NCBI GenBank assembly: GCA_028714875.1
Contig: JAQTLN010000001.1
Location: 62,001 to 126,000 of the forward strand
Source of the DNA: Gallionellaceae bacterium
GTDB taxonomy: Bacteria; Pseudomonadota; Gammaproteobacteria; Burkholderiales; Thiobacillaceae
Reading direction: 5' to 3'
Length of the DNA stretch: 64,000 nucleotides
In this document: positions 56,286 to 64,000 of the stretch, in pieces
How positions within the stretch are numbered: the first letter of the stretch is position 1
How the letters are laid out: each line of letters begins with the position of its first letter
Notes under the pieces: generated by a model
Databases searched by the model: none
Seen by the model: the letters and a program-made list of their open reading frames with translations, nothing else
What the model was told of the DNA's origin: nothing
Position numbers and translations under genes: made by a program

Positions 56286-56883
56286 GCGCGCCCCAGGGCT
56301 TCATCAGTTCATGCGCGATGCCGAGGTGATCGAGGACGCGCGCGACGATGAAGTCCACCACCTGCTCCACGCTGGTCGGGCGGTGGTAGAAGCCGGGATT
56401 GGCGGCCAGTATCGTGGCGCCGGCTTCGGCCAGCGTGGTCATGTTGCGCAGGTGAATGAGCGAAAATGGGGTTTCGCGCGGCACCAGGATCAGCGGCCGC
56501 TTTTCCTTGAGCATCACATCGGCGGCGCGCTCGATCAAGTTGTCGGCTAGACCCTGCGCGATGGCCGCCAGCGTGCCCATCGTGCATGGGCAGATCACCA
56601 TCGCGGCGGCGGGATTGGAGCCGGACGCCGCGGGCGCGAACCACTCTTCCTTGCCGTAGGCCGTGAGGTGCCCGCCGTGTTCACTAAAGCGAGTATTGAA
56701 AAATTCAGCCACCTCGGCGTTACCGGCGGGAAGCTGAAGGTCGAGCTCCTGCTTTGCGACAATGCGCGCGGCCTGCGAGATCAACAGGTCGACCTGGCAG
56801 CCGGCGCGTAGCAGGCATTCCAGCAGGCGCAGGCCGTAGGACATGCCGGAGGCGCCGGTGAGGGCGAGCGTGATGCGGGTCAT
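56278..56883 (-). CDS. ubiX: Flavin prenyltransferase UbiX
   Basis: A 201-residue protein ([53 protein letters not shown]...). It prenylates FMN to make the cofactor of UbiD decarboxylases used in ubiquinone synthesis. The ATG at 56883 is preferred to the longer ORF. Confidence 0.95.
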   Translation of the reverse strand: MTRITLALTGASGMSYGLRLLECLLRAGCQVDLLISQAARIVAKQELDLQLPAGNAEVAEFFNTRFSEHGGHLTAYGKEEWFAPAASGSNPAAAMVICPCTMGTLAAIAQGLADNLIERAADVMLKEKRPLILVPRETPFSLIHLRNMTTLAEAGATILAANPGFYHRPTSVEQVVDFIVARVLDHLGIAHELMKPWGAHE

Positions 56884-56912
56884 GGGAAGTCGCGAGTAAG
56901 GGGTGAGCCATT

Positions 56913-56943
56913 GTAGGTTGGGCGCGCTATGTTTTGCCCAACC
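56913..56943. repeat. GTAGGTTGGGC palindromic repeat at the Gx transporter 3' end
   Basis: GTAGGTTGGGC (56913-56923) and GCCCAACC (56936-56943) form a stem. On the minus strand it encodes the last residues of the Gx transporter (GLGKT) and the TAG stop lies in the loop. It is the same family as 44217-44250. Confidence 0.8.
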
Positions 56944-57448
56944 CGCGTGCTTGCGACAGCAGATGCGCCGCCGCCAGGCCATTCACCAGGCCGGTCACCC
57001 AGGCGGCGGTGAGGAACAGCGGCATCAGGCCGAGAATGCTCGCGCCCGGCAGCAGCCAGGCATCCACGACCAGCAGTTGCGCGCCGATGTGGGCGAAAGC
57101 GGCCAGCACGGACAAACCAATCGGGCCGAACCAGCGTGTCGGCAGACGTATCGCCAGGGCCAGCAGCAGCAGGCTGGTAACACCGCCGGATAGGCTCATC
57201 ACGAAAGCCGGGGTCAGGAACTGGCCCAGCGCCAACGCCCCGGCGACGATGCGCAGGCCCGCCACCCAGGCCGCCGTGCGCCAGCCGTAGCGATACAACA
57301 CCACCAGGGTGACGATGTTGGCGAGGCCGGGTTTGATGCCGGGTATCGGCAGCGGGATCGCTGCTTCCACCAGGGTCAGGCCGATAGCCGCGGCCGCCAG
57401 GGCGGCCACCCGGCGGTCTTCAGGACTGGCACGGAGTTCGAGTTGCAT
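56927..57448 (-). CDS. Gx transporter family membrane protein
   Basis: A 173-residue protein from the ATG at 57448 with about five hydrophobic segments ([72 protein letters not shown]). It matches the Gx transporter / heptaprenyl diphosphate synthase component I family (PF07456), often found beside a NusG-II protein. Here the NusG-II gene is 1.1 kb upstream, separated by an XRE cassette. The last five residues and the stop are encoded by a palindromic repeat, so the natural C-terminus may be altered. Confidence 0.85.
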   Translation of the reverse strand: MQLELRASPEDRRVAALAAAAIGLTLVEAAIPLPIPGIKPGLANIVTLVVLYRYGWRTAAWVAGLRIVAGALALGQFLTPAFVMSLSGGVTSLLLLALAIRLPTRWFGPIGLSVLAAFAHIGAQLLVVDAWLLPGASILGLMPLFLTAAWVTGLVNGLAAAHLLSQARGLGKT

Positions 57449-57492
57449 GGCGCGATGGTAAACGCACCGGGGGGGGCTATGGCCAACCCCGG

Positions 57493-57840
57493 TCAACGGC
57501 CTTCCGTGCGCCCCTTGCCGGCGAGAATGCGGGCCAGTTCGCGGTATTGTTTTCGCGCATCCGGTTCCATCGCACGGTATGCAGAGACGATCTCCTGTTC
57601 GTCCCACACCCAGGAGGGCGGTGTGGTGGGCAGCGGCTCCGAGTCGGCCAGGGCGAACAGTTGATAGACCTTGACGCCCAGCGCCGCCGCCACGGATTCC
57701 AGCGTTTCCGGACGCGGCCACTGGCTATCGTTTTCCATGCGCGAGAGGCTGGATTTGGTGATCCCGACGCGTTCCGCGAGTTCGTCCAGCGACCAGCCGC
57801 GCTGCACCCGAAGCTGTTCAATCGTGTTGCCAATTTTCAT
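57493..57840 (-). CDS. XRE-family transcriptional regulator
   Basis: A 115-residue protein, starting MKIGNTIEQLRVQRGWSLDELAERVGITKSSLSRMENDS, a cI-like helix-turn-helix (residues ~1-60) followed by a short acidic region. The ATG at 57840 is used; an upstream ATG (MANQRKYEKYDQ) would add a low-quality leader. It is divergent from a second XRE gene, and an operator-like repeat lies between them. Confidence 0.85.
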   Translation of the reverse strand: MKIGNTIEQLRVQRGWSLDELAERVGITKSSLSRMENDSQWPRPETLESVAAALGVKVYQLFALADSEPLPTTPPSWVWDEQEIVSAYRAMEPDARKQYRELARILAGKGRTEGR

Positions 57841-57995
57841 GTGAGCCGCGCCTATCGGTTTTTTGAAGTCGGTCGGGAGTCGTCCCGCTCTATTCTGGTT
57901 CTGGTCATATTTTTCATATTTCCGCTGATTCGCCATGCTGACTGTAAGTTGCATTGACTGCAACACGCCGCTGGCAACAATACGCCTAAACCGCA

Positions 57996-58035
57996 TTCCG
58001 CAACATGATATTGACATGTGTTGCGTGTTGCGGAA
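57996..58035. promoter_or_regulatory. Operator-like nested inverted repeats between divergent XRE genes
   Basis: TTCCGCAACA (57996-58005) and TGTTGCGGAA (58026-58035) are perfect 10-bp inverted copies, with CAACAT...ATGTGTTG nested inside. A TTGACA hexamer (58011-58016) lies in the middle and may be the -35 of a plus-strand promoter. The likely binding protein is one of the two XRE regulators. Confidence 0.7.
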
Positions 58036-58125
58036 CACTGGCGGCGCATTGCAGGCCGAGTCGCTGATGGGTTTGCTTGAAAATTGAGCCCGGCTACTGG
58101 AACAACAAGAAAAAAGGGGTAAGGG

Positions 58126-58377
58126 ATGAGTCCGTTGAGAAAAGCCCGTCTTGAGCGGGGGTGGTCAATCTACGAATTGGCCGACGCGGTCGGTATATCG
58201 GCTGCCAGCATTTCCCGCTTGGAGCGGCGCGTCCAGAGTACTTCTCCGACGACCGCCGCCAAATTGGCCGCTTTGCTGGGCCTGACATTGGCGCAAGTAT
58301 TGCTGCCGGAGTCGAACGAACAGAATGTTGTTCAGGTCGGGGAGGGCGTTAGCGCGGATGGCAAGGTGATGCCATGA
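58126..58377 (+). CDS. Small XRE-family regulator
   Basis: An 83-residue helix-turn-helix protein (MSPLRKARLERGWSIYELAD, VGISAASISRLERR), Cro-like in size. The following gene overlaps it by 4 nt (ATGA). It is divergent from the longer XRE gene, like a prophage or mobile-element switch. Confidence 0.85.
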   Translation: MSPLRKARLERGWSIYELADAVGISAASISRLERRVQSTSPTTAAKLAALLGLTLAQVLLPESNEQNVVQVGEGVSADGKVMP

Positions 58378-58610
58378 GCGCTCTGCTGGTTGGCCTGTTG
58401 TGTTGGCTGGGGGTGGCGATCGTGGCTGGCGTGGTGATCGGACGTTTTATGCGACTGCCCGAATCCAACGATCCGTCTGAGGTGGCGCGGGAAATAACCG
58501 GCCTTGCGAGGTTGCCAGGTTATGGCGGGGAGGGCGGCGCGGGGAATACTCGGGCCGCGGAGCCAATCCAGGCCCAAAGCCATTCGGAGCGTAACGACGC
58601 GCTTCAGTAA
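58374..58610 (+). CDS. Small membrane protein
   Basis: A 78-residue protein with one N-terminal hydrophobic segment (MSALLVGLLCWLGVAIVAGVV) followed by a Pro/Gly-rich hydrophilic tail. It is coupled to the XRE gene by a 4-nt overlap. Its end overlaps the convergent NusG-II gene by 7 nt. No family recognised. Confidence 0.65.
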   Translation: MSALLVGLLCWLGVAIVAGVVIGRFMRLPESNDPSEVAREITGLARLPGYGGEGGAGNTRAAEPIQAQSHSERNDALQ

Positions 58611-58957
58611 TTGAGCGTGTCGTAACCCGCCGCCGCGTTTTCCACGCTGACCCGATTGGGCAGGCAGACGGCGGCCCCACCGGGGGGAATCCAGCCTTGC
58701 CGCACACAGAGTTGGCGCGGGCTGGGGTCGCTGGCGACGCGCACGCGGCCGTTGTGGATTTCGACGCGGCTGACGCCCAATGGACCTTTGATTTCTATCT
58801 GATGATTCAATCGCAAGCTGGTGTCGCTCGCCACTTTGCCGTCCAGGCGCACGATGACGCGCCCTTCAAGACTGCCCACCTGACGCATCCACAAGCCGCT
58901 TACCAGGGCGAGTCCGGCGAGCAGTATCAGCCAGTCGCCGGGGCGTGGGTGGATCAT
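58604..58957 (-). CDS. NusG domain II-containing membrane-anchored protein
   Basis: A 117-residue protein with an N-terminal membrane segment (DWLILLAGLALVSGLWM) and a periplasmic NusG-II domain (GRVIVRLDGKVASDTS, LGVSRVEIHNGRVRVASDPSPRQLCVRQGWI, AAVCLPNRVSV) with two Cys. Such proteins usually sit next to a Gx transporter. The ATG at 58957 is used. Confidence 0.87.
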   Translation of the reverse strand: MIHPRPGDWLILLAGLALVSGLWMRQVGSLEGRVIVRLDGKVASDTSLRLNHQIEIKGPLGVSRVEIHNGRVRVASDPSPRQLCVRQGWIPPGGAAVCLPNRVSVENAAAGYDTLNY

Positions 58958-58965
58958 TGCCGGAA

Positions 58966-59799
58966 TCAGGAAAGCTCCCGATGTCGGATCAGTACCTGCT
59001 GGGCATCGCGAAAATAGTCGGCCAGGGTTTCCGCGAAATAGACCGAGCGGTGCTGGCCGCCGGTGCAGCCCAGGCCCACGGTGAAGTAGCTGCGGTTGTC
59101 CTTGATGTAGGAGGGCAACCACTTGGCGACAAATGCGCGGATGTCTTCCAGCATGTTGGCCACCTGTTCCTGAGACTGCAGGAAGGCGATGACCGGCGCG
59201 TCGCGGCCGGTCAAGGGTTTCAGGTAGGGGTCGTAGTGCGGGTTGGGCAGGCAGCGCATATCGAACACCAGGTCGGCGTCCATTGGAATGCCGTGCTTGA
59301 AGCCGAATGATTCGAACACCAGGGTGAAGCCGGCGCTGTGCAGGTTGAGGAAATCCTTGATCCAGTTGCGCAGCGTGTTGGCGGAGAGGTCGCTGGTGTC
59401 CATCAGGTGGGCATTGCCGGAGATACGCGACAACATCTCGCGCTCCTCGCGGATGCATTCTTCCAGCGAGCGTTCGCCGGTATTCAAGGGATGGCGTCGC
59501 CGCGTTTCCGAGAAGCGTTTGACCAGGGACTCATCCTTGGCGGTAAGGAAAATGATCCGCAGATCGACCTTGTCGCGCAGGCGTTCCAGTTCATCAGGCA
59601 GGCCGACCAGGCTGCCGCCGCTGCGCGAGTCGATGCTCAGCGCGGCATCCTGAACGCCCAGCAGGCGCAGGTACTCCACCGCTTCAGCCAGCAAAGCGGC
59701 GGGCAGGTTGTCAACGCAATAGAAGTTGGCATCTTCCATCGCCTTGAGCGCGACACTTTTTCCGGACCCTGACAGCCCGCTGACGACGACGACTCGCAT
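58966..59799 (-). CDS. rapZ: RNase adapter protein RapZ
   Basis: A 277-residue P-loop protein with Walker A GLSGSGKS and CVDNLPAALL, plus the C-terminal block SYFTVGLGCTGGQHRSVYFAE. In E. coli RapZ directs RNase E to GlmZ and controls glucosamine-6-phosphate synthase. Length is standard. It is followed by the NusG-II gene 8 bp later. Confidence 0.95.
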   Translation of the reverse strand: MRVVVVSGLSGSGKSVALKAMEDANFYCVDNLPAALLAEAVEYLRLLGVQDAALSIDSRSGGSLVGLPDELERLRDKVDLRIIFLTAKDESLVKRFSETRRRHPLNTGERSLEECIREEREMLSRISGNAHLMDTSDLSANTLRNWIKDFLNLHSAGFTLVFESFGFKHGIPMDADLVFDMRCLPNPHYDPYLKPLTGRDAPVIAFLQSQEQVANMLEDIRAFVAKWLPSYIKDNRSYFTVGLGCTGGQHRSVYFAETLADYFRDAQQVLIRHRELS

Positions 59800-59873
59800 C
59801 TATCCAAAGTACTACTGAAAAGGGTTACGGAATTATCCGGATATTGGTTGTTGCATGTGGCAATCCGGTTTCC

Positions 59874-60911
59874 TTACCCGGGTTTTTGTGTGGCGCGGTC
59901 GCGCGAACGCACGCGAGCGGATTTTCGATAAAGCGCATGGGTGGCCGACGCTTGCTCGCGTACCCGCTGTCTCAGTTCCTCCGGACCCAGCACCTCGCAA
60001 TCCGGGCCGTATTTCAGGATGTCCATGAGCAACTCCCGATCATCGCTATAGGGCAGTTCCAGGAGGTAGGCTCCATCCGGTTCCAGGCGCCCTTTCTGCT
60101 TCGGATGCCACTGTTCGGACACCACCCAGCGCGCACGCTCCGGGCTGAAGCGGAGCCTGGCCCATTGCACCCGCGCGCCGGAAAAAATGCCGTAGCCGGC
60201 GCCGAGCGCCTTGTTCAGGGTTTTATCGACCAGGCTACGAGCGGGCTTTTCCAGGATTTCCGCGCGTTCGATGGCGTCCACGGAAAAACTGCGCAGGCTT
60301 TTGCGTAAATGGCACCAGGCATCCAGGTACCAGTTCTCGCGGTAGTGGACCAGGCGTTGCGGCGAGACTTCACGCTCGCTGACTTCGTTGCTGCCGCGCG
60401 CATGGTAGGTGATCAGCAGCCGCTTGCGCCGCAACAAGGCGGAACCGACCCGCTCGAACTGGGCAAGATCCATTTTTCGCGCCGCCATACCGATGATGCG
60501 CACCCGTTGGCGAACCTCCTCGGCGCTATCGTCGGCCGTGCCCATGAGGCCATTGAGGCGGGCCATCAGCGGCTGCACATGAGGGCCCAGCAGGCCGCCC
60601 TGATCGAGGTTGGCGAGCAGATGTCGCATGGTCAACAGGGCGTGGATTTCCCGAGCGTTGAACCACAGGCCGGGCAGATCGAACCGCCCGCCGGCGCGCG
60701 CGTGGCCCGGCTCGGTTTGCCCGGTGTAGCGGTAACCGCCCGCCTTGCGGTCCCAGACGATGGGGGCGTTGAGGCGGTCGCGCAGGTAGAGCAGGTCTCG
60801 CTTGAGCGTGGCGCGCGAGACTTCCAGTTCGGATTGCAGATCCTCGAACGGCACCACGCGGCGTTCAGCGAGCAGTTGGTCGATCTTGTAGAAGCGCTCC
60901 GTGCGATCCAT
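59874..60911 (-). CDS. WYL-domain transcriptional regulator
   Basis: A 345-residue protein. Residues ~1-60 form a DeoR-like winged helix (RFYKIDQLLAERRVVPFEDLQ, SRATLKRDLLYLRDR). Residues ~155-320 contain a WYL-type domain (LLITYHARGSNEVSEREVSPQ, ENWYLDAWCHLRKSLRSFSVDAIERAE). WYL proteins bind ligands or nucleic acids and often regulate DNA-damage or defence genes. No adjacent target operon is obvious. Confidence 0.88.
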   Translation of the reverse strand: MDRTERFYKIDQLLAERRVVPFEDLQSELEVSRATLKRDLLYLRDRLNAPIVWDRKAGGYRYTGQTEPGHARAGGRFDLPGLWFNAREIHALLTMRHLLANLDQGGLLGPHVQPLMARLNGLMGTADDSAEEVRQRVRIIGMAARKMDLAQFERVGSALLRRKRLLITYHARGSNEVSEREVSPQRLVHYRENWYLDAWCHLRKSLRSFSVDAIERAEILEKPARSLVDKTLNKALGAGYGIFSGARVQWARLRFSPERARWVVSEQWHPKQKGRLEPDGAYLLELPYSDDRELLMDILKYGPDCEVLGPEELRQRVREQASATHALYRKSARVRSRDRATQKPG

Positions 60912-61068
60912 CCGGAAATCCCCGCTGAGGTCATGCGATGCGGCAGGGTATCACTCATTTTCCGGGAAAACCGGCTCAGCCCGCTCTGTCAGAGGCTTTA
61001 AGACTGGCTCACCTGGTGAGCTAGTGGTGCCGGCATCATGTCGCCACACTGAATTTCTGGAGACCGAC

Positions 61069-61221
61069 ATGTTTGCGACCGATCTGACCGCCCGCCTTTC
61101 CCGCGTGATTTACCCCGTGATGATCACGGCCGGCGCCACCTGGGGCGCGACCGGGGAGGCGGGCATGGGGCTGGCGGCGCTGGCTGTGGCGGCGCTGGTG
61201 CTGGGGGCGGCTCGCGTGTAG
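61069..61221 (+). CDS. Small hydrophobic protein (50 aa)
   Basis: MFATDLTARLSRVIYPVMIT... then a hydrophobic C-terminal half (AALAVAALVLGAARV). GGAGAC precedes the ATG at good spacing, so translation is plausible. The TAG stop is part of a GTAGGCCAGG repeat. No known family recognised. Confidence 0.55.
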   Translation: MFATDLTARLSRVIYPVMITAGATWGATGEAGMGLAALAVAALVLGAARV

Positions 61222-61313
61222 GCCAGGTTGGCGCGCGGCGACTACCTGGCGTTCGTTCCATTCATCCGGAGATTTGAGGGGGGCGTCAGGTAGCCTTCGG
61301 CAACCTGACCTAC
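61218..61313. repeat. Inverted pair of GTAGGCCAGGTTG repeats
   Basis: GTAGGCCAGGTTGG at the left and CAACCTGACCTAC at the right are inverted copies with inner stems (GCGCGCGGCGACTACC and GTCAGGTAGCC). The layout matches 51149-51245. The left GTAG supplies the TAG stop of the 50-residue protein. Confidence 0.8.
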
Positions 61314-61344
61314 GCCAAGCGCTCGCCAAGACTGGGTCAGGCTG

Positions 61345-62976
61345 CTAGACCCGGAACTGATTCACCAGGTTTTCCAGTTCCCGCGCCAGACCGGCCAGTC
61401 GTTCACTGGCGCCGTGCGTGTCGTGGACATGGCTGGCGGCTTCGCGGGTAACGGCGCTGATGTCGCCAAGCTTCTGGTTGATGTTGTCCGCCGCGCTGCT
61501 TTGTCCCATCGAACTGGTCGCGATCTGGGCGTTCATGCGGGTGATGACGCCCACCGATCCGGAAATGGTGGTGAGTGCTTCCGCGCTTTCCCTGACGCTT
61601 TTCACGCTGGAATCGGTCTTGTCTTCCGCGCTCTGGATGGCACCCACGGCTTCCTTGGCGCGCCCCTGCACCATGACGATGATGCTTTCGATTTCTTCCG
61701 TGGCGGACTGGGTACGCTGCGCCAGGGTGCGTACTTCGTCGGCGACCACGGCGAAGCCGCGCCCTTGTTCGCCGGCGCGGGCCGCCTCGATGGCGGCATT
61801 GAGGGCGAGCAGGTTGGTTTGTTCGGCGATCTCGCGAATCAGGCCAATCACCCGGCCGATGTCGCGGCTATCGGTGTCCAGGCGCTGGATGACCTGTACG
61901 GCCTGTTCCAATTGTTCCGACATGGCGGAGATGGCGCCCAGGGCATTGGTCGCGGTTTTCACGCCGCCCAATGCCTCACCGTCGGCCTGGAGGGCGGCGG
62001 CCGCGGCTTCCTGGATGTTGTGCGCCACTTCCTGCACGCTTCTGGCGAGCTGGGTCAGGGTGACGGCCAGATGCTCGGTGTCGCCCAGTTGTTTGTCGAC
62101 GCCAGCCTGGGTGCGGGTGGTGACCGAGACCAGATGGCTGGCCACCTGGCTGAGATTGCGGGTGGCGCCACCGACCTGGCGGATGATGTCGGCGAAGCGT
62201 TCCATCATGGTGTTGAAGGCATGCGCCGCGCGGGCGATTTCATCCTTGCCGTCCACGGGAATGCGCAGGTTCAGGTCGGACTCCTGTTCCACCCGCGTCA
62301 TCAGCGCGGTCAGGCGGTTGATCGGCGCCGCCACGGTGCGGCGCAGGGCGAGGATGAGCAGCGCCATGCCGATGAAGAACAGCACGGCGTGGATGCCCAG
62401 GCTGGCCAGGCCCGCGTTGCGGATGCGCGCATCCAGCGGCGCCAGGTCATAGCTGATACGCACCACTCCCAGTACGCTGCCGCTGGGGACGCTGTGGCAG
62501 CCCAGACAGTTGACCCCACGGGTTTTTTCGCTGGCGCGGAATGGCCGTACCAGGGTGAGCTGGCGACCCCGCCCAGTTTCCTCGATGCGCGCGATTTCCT
62601 TGCCCAGCAAAGCGGCGCGATCAAGTTCGTCGCCGGGCATTTCCTTGCTGTCGGCCGGGCCGTACTGGCCGATCACGGCGTCGCCACGGATGACGCGCGC
62701 TTCCAGCACATGGGGTAATGCTTTGATCTGCCGCGCGAGTTCGTCGCGTGTCGCCATGCCACCGGTCAGCATCAGTTTGTTCAGCCCGTCGAAATAAGTG
62801 TCCGCCACGCCGCCGACATGGCTACCGACGAATTCCTCCGCCAGGCTCTTCTGTGCGTAATAGGTGTGTAGCAGCGAGGTGGTGAGGATGACCAGAAACA
62901 GGCCCGCCGCGAAGGCGAGGATTCGGGCGGTGATGGTGCCGGTACAGAACGCGAACAGCTTCACGGGAGTCTCCAT
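61345..62976 (-). CDS. Methyl-accepting chemotaxis protein with c-type haem motif
   Basis: A 543-residue chemoreceptor from the ATG at 62976. TM1 (~12-35) and TM2 (~190-212) flank a ~150-residue periplasmic sensor of the DUF3365/Tll0287 type. The motif CLGCH (C157, C160, H161) suggests covalent haem c. HAMP follows TM2, and the signalling domain has the hairpin tip [20 protein letters not shown]. It would sense redox state, oxygen or NO at the periplasm. No che genes are nearby. Confidence 0.93.
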   Translation of the reverse strand: METPVKLFAFCTGTITARILAFAAGLFLVILTTSLLHTYYAQKSLAEEFVGSHVGGVADTYFDGLNKLMLTGGMATRDELARQIKALPHVLEARVIRGDAVIGQYGPADSKEMPGDELDRAALLGKEIARIEETGRGRQLTLVRPFRASEKTRGVNCLGCHSVPSGSVLGVVRISYDLAPLDARIRNAGLASLGIHAVLFFIGMALLILALRRTVAAPINRLTALMTRVEQESDLNLRIPVDGKDEIARAAHAFNTMMERFADIIRQVGGATRNLSQVASHLVSVTTRTQAGVDKQLGDTEHLAVTLTQLARSVQEVAHNIQEAAAAALQADGEALGGVKTATNALGAISAMSEQLEQAVQVIQRLDTDSRDIGRVIGLIREIAEQTNLLALNAAIEAARAGEQGRGFAVVADEVRTLAQRTQSATEEIESIIVMVQGRAKEAVGAIQSAEDKTDSSVKSVRESAEALTTISGSVGVITRMNAQIATSSMGQSSAADNINQKLGDISAVTREAASHVHDTHGASERLAGLARELENLVNQFRV

Positions 62977-63052
62977 CCATGCTGTAGGGATTTGCCGCCT
63001 TATCGGCGGCGGGAGTCGAAACTTGAGCTTGGCCAGGGGGCGAATGGACGCG

Positions 63053-63082
63053 GTAGGGTGGATAAGCGATAGCGCATCCACC
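63053..63082. repeat. GTAGGGTGGAT palindromic repeat
   Basis: GGTGGAT (63057-63063) and ATCCACC (63076-63082) form a stem after GTAGG. It belongs to the same group as 53115-53144. It lies in the gap upstream of the chemoreceptor. Confidence 0.7.
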
Positions 63083-63103
63083 ATTCTCGCGACGCAGTGG
63101 CCT

Positions 63104-63196
63104 CCCCCTTTTCCAAAGGGGGAATGGGGATTTAGCGACGTTTGCCTGAGCCGCCGCCTCAGAAATCCCCCCTAACCCCCCTTTGAGAAAGGGGGG
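63104..63196. repeat. G/C-rich paired palindrome element
   Basis: CCCCCTTTTCCAAAGGGGG (63104-63122) and CCCCCCTTTGAGAAAGGGGGG (63176-63196) flank GATTTAGCGACG and GAAATCCCCCC. The layout is nearly the same as 42148-42246, including the GATTTAGC and AATCCCCCC boundaries. Confidence 0.85.
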
Positions 63197-63248
63197 AACC
63201 GCGCCCCCACTTCCTCAACGGCCAACGTGAACGGAACCGAAGCGCCCG

Positions 63249-63791
63249 TCAGTTCTGGTTGTAAAAGCCGCCGGACTTCAGGTTGTGCTGGATGTTCGGC
63301 AGCCTGACCGCGCCTTCCACGGTGCAGAAGTAGTGATAGAAAAGCTCGCGGCGAAAATCGTTGAGACTGCGACCCTGGATCGGCTCCCACTTGGCGTAGC
63401 GGTTGCGCGCCCACTCGCCGCCATCCTTACGGCCGAAGGCATAGAGCTTGCGTTCGCCGGTTGTGCAACGCATGCCCTCGAAACTGATGGTTTCCGCGCC
63501 GGAGGGGCTTTTCACCACCATGCTGTAGCGCACCACGCCGTCCTCGCTGGCGCTCAGCGAAGCGTAGTCGACGAAGAACTGGTTGCTGGAGCGGGCGCCC
63601 AAGGTGATGGGGATGAAGTTTTCCGGCTTCGGATAGGGCGGAAGCTGGTGTTGCAATTCCTGCCACTTGGCGGTGTCGTCGAAGGCATATTCGAAGTCGC
63701 CCCATTTGTTGCCTTCGCCCCAGACCAACGGATCGGCGGCGTGGGCGGGCAAACAAAACAGGGCCAGGAACAGAGAGAGGGCGCGGTGCAT
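63249..63791 (-). CDS. CNP1-like periplasmic protein
   Basis: A 180-residue protein from the ATG at 63791, with GGAG upstream and a signal peptide (MHRALSLFLALFCLPAHA). The mature part (WGEGNKWGDFEYAFDDTAKWQELQ, LPPYPKPENFIPITLG) matches the CNP1-like family (PF08750), found in betaproteobacteria, function unknown. It follows ispH with a short gap; ATGs at 63812 and 63803 are less likely starts. Confidence 0.88.
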   Translation of the reverse strand: MHRALSLFLALFCLPAHAADPLVWGEGNKWGDFEYAFDDTAKWQELQHQLPPYPKPENFIPITLGARSSNQFFVDYASLSASEDGVVRYSMVVKSPSGAETISFEGMRCTTGERKLYAFGRKDGGEWARNRYAKWEPIQGRSLNDFRRELFYHYFCTVEGAVRLPNIQHNLKSGGFYNQN

Positions 63792-63808
63792 TTCAGGCTC
63801 CATAAAAT

Positions 63809-64000
63809 TCATGCTTGTAATCCCTTGGGCAACGGGAAATTGACGTTTTCCTCGACGCCCGCCAGGGGCGTGAGCGTGCTGGCGCCGAGTTCACGCAGGC
63901 GCTGGATGACGCCTTCCACCAGGACTTCCGGGGCCGATGCGCCGGCGGTGACACCGACATGCCGCTTCCCCTCCAGCCACTCCGGCCGCAACTGACCGGC
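63809..64000 (-). CDS. ispH: 4-hydroxy-3-methylbut-2-enyl diphosphate reductase IspH, 3' end
   Basis: Only the C-terminal ~63 residues are in the window. They contain the family end HVGVTAGASAPEVLVEGVI and EENVNFPLPKGL. IspH is the last enzyme of the MEP pathway, an iron-sulfur reductase. The gene continues beyond 64000. It ends with a TGA that overlaps a downstream ATG, and CNP1-like follows. Confidence 0.92.
   Translation of the reverse strand, partial: AGQLRPEWLEGKRHVGVTAGASAPEVLVEGVIQRLRELGASTLTPLAGVEENVNFPLPKGLQA

Noticed and set aside
57449-57721. N-terminal extension of the Gx transporter gene
   Set aside because: The extension overlaps the XRE gene and lacks hydrophobic segments; the family start is at 57448.

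Overview
The window is a high-GC chromosomal segment of a betaproteobacterium. Evidence for this is the gene content and order: a macromolecular-synthesis operon rpsU-yqeY-dnaG-rpoD next to a tRNA-Ile(CAU) and divergent from tsaD; an xseB-ispA-dxs operon; and DUF3579, DUF3025, CNP1-like and NusG-II/Gx-transporter genes that are typical of Nitrosomonadales/Rhodocyclales-type bacteria. I cannot name the genus. No rRNA genes and no CRISPR array are present.

Layout. 1-4159: the end of an ATPase/TPR protein, then mutS. About 4160-12700: an AT-richer accessory block. It holds an integrase-arm/excisionase-like protein with its own repeat sites, a two-gene unit (NA37-type nucleoid-associated protein plus a RelA/SpoT-domain protein interrupted by an in-frame TAG), a type II restriction-modification system with a C-protein and C-box, an unknown protein paired with an XRE-ImmA/IrrE metallopeptidase, and a VapBC module. 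12984-21225: a complete four-gene Wadjet (JetABCD, type III-like) plasmid-defence operon in GC-rich DNA. A Cache-domain protein lies just upstream and may be co-transcribed. 22375-26948: HU, a hybrid histidine kinase with a solute-binding protein, and a Tsx-like porin. 26959-36979: an apparent minus-strand unit encoding a SARP/AAA-type regulator, two secreted proteins sharing a repeated domain I do not recognise, a TPR-secretin lipoprotein and a secreted tectonin-type beta-propeller. This is the best candidate for an undescribed export or surface system.

37070-42842: signalling and stress genes (degenerate HD-GYP, CnoX-like thioredoxin, GGDEF-EAL) and small housekeeping genes. 42853-56883: mostly core genes (ppa, rpsT, dxs, ispA, xseB, rpoD, dnaG, rpsU, tsaD, plsY, folB, ubiX). 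56927-64000: a Gx transporter and a NusG-II protein separated by a small XRE cassette, then rapZ, a WYL regulator, a chemoreceptor with a c-type haem motif, a CNP1-like protein and the 3' end of ispH.

A second theme is repeats. At least fifteen short imperfect palindromes, of a few families starting with GTAG, sit between genes. Several supply or overlap the TAG stop codon of the neighbouring gene, one sits in the jetC leader, one overlaps a start codon, and one related G/C-rich element is inserted in frame inside mutS.
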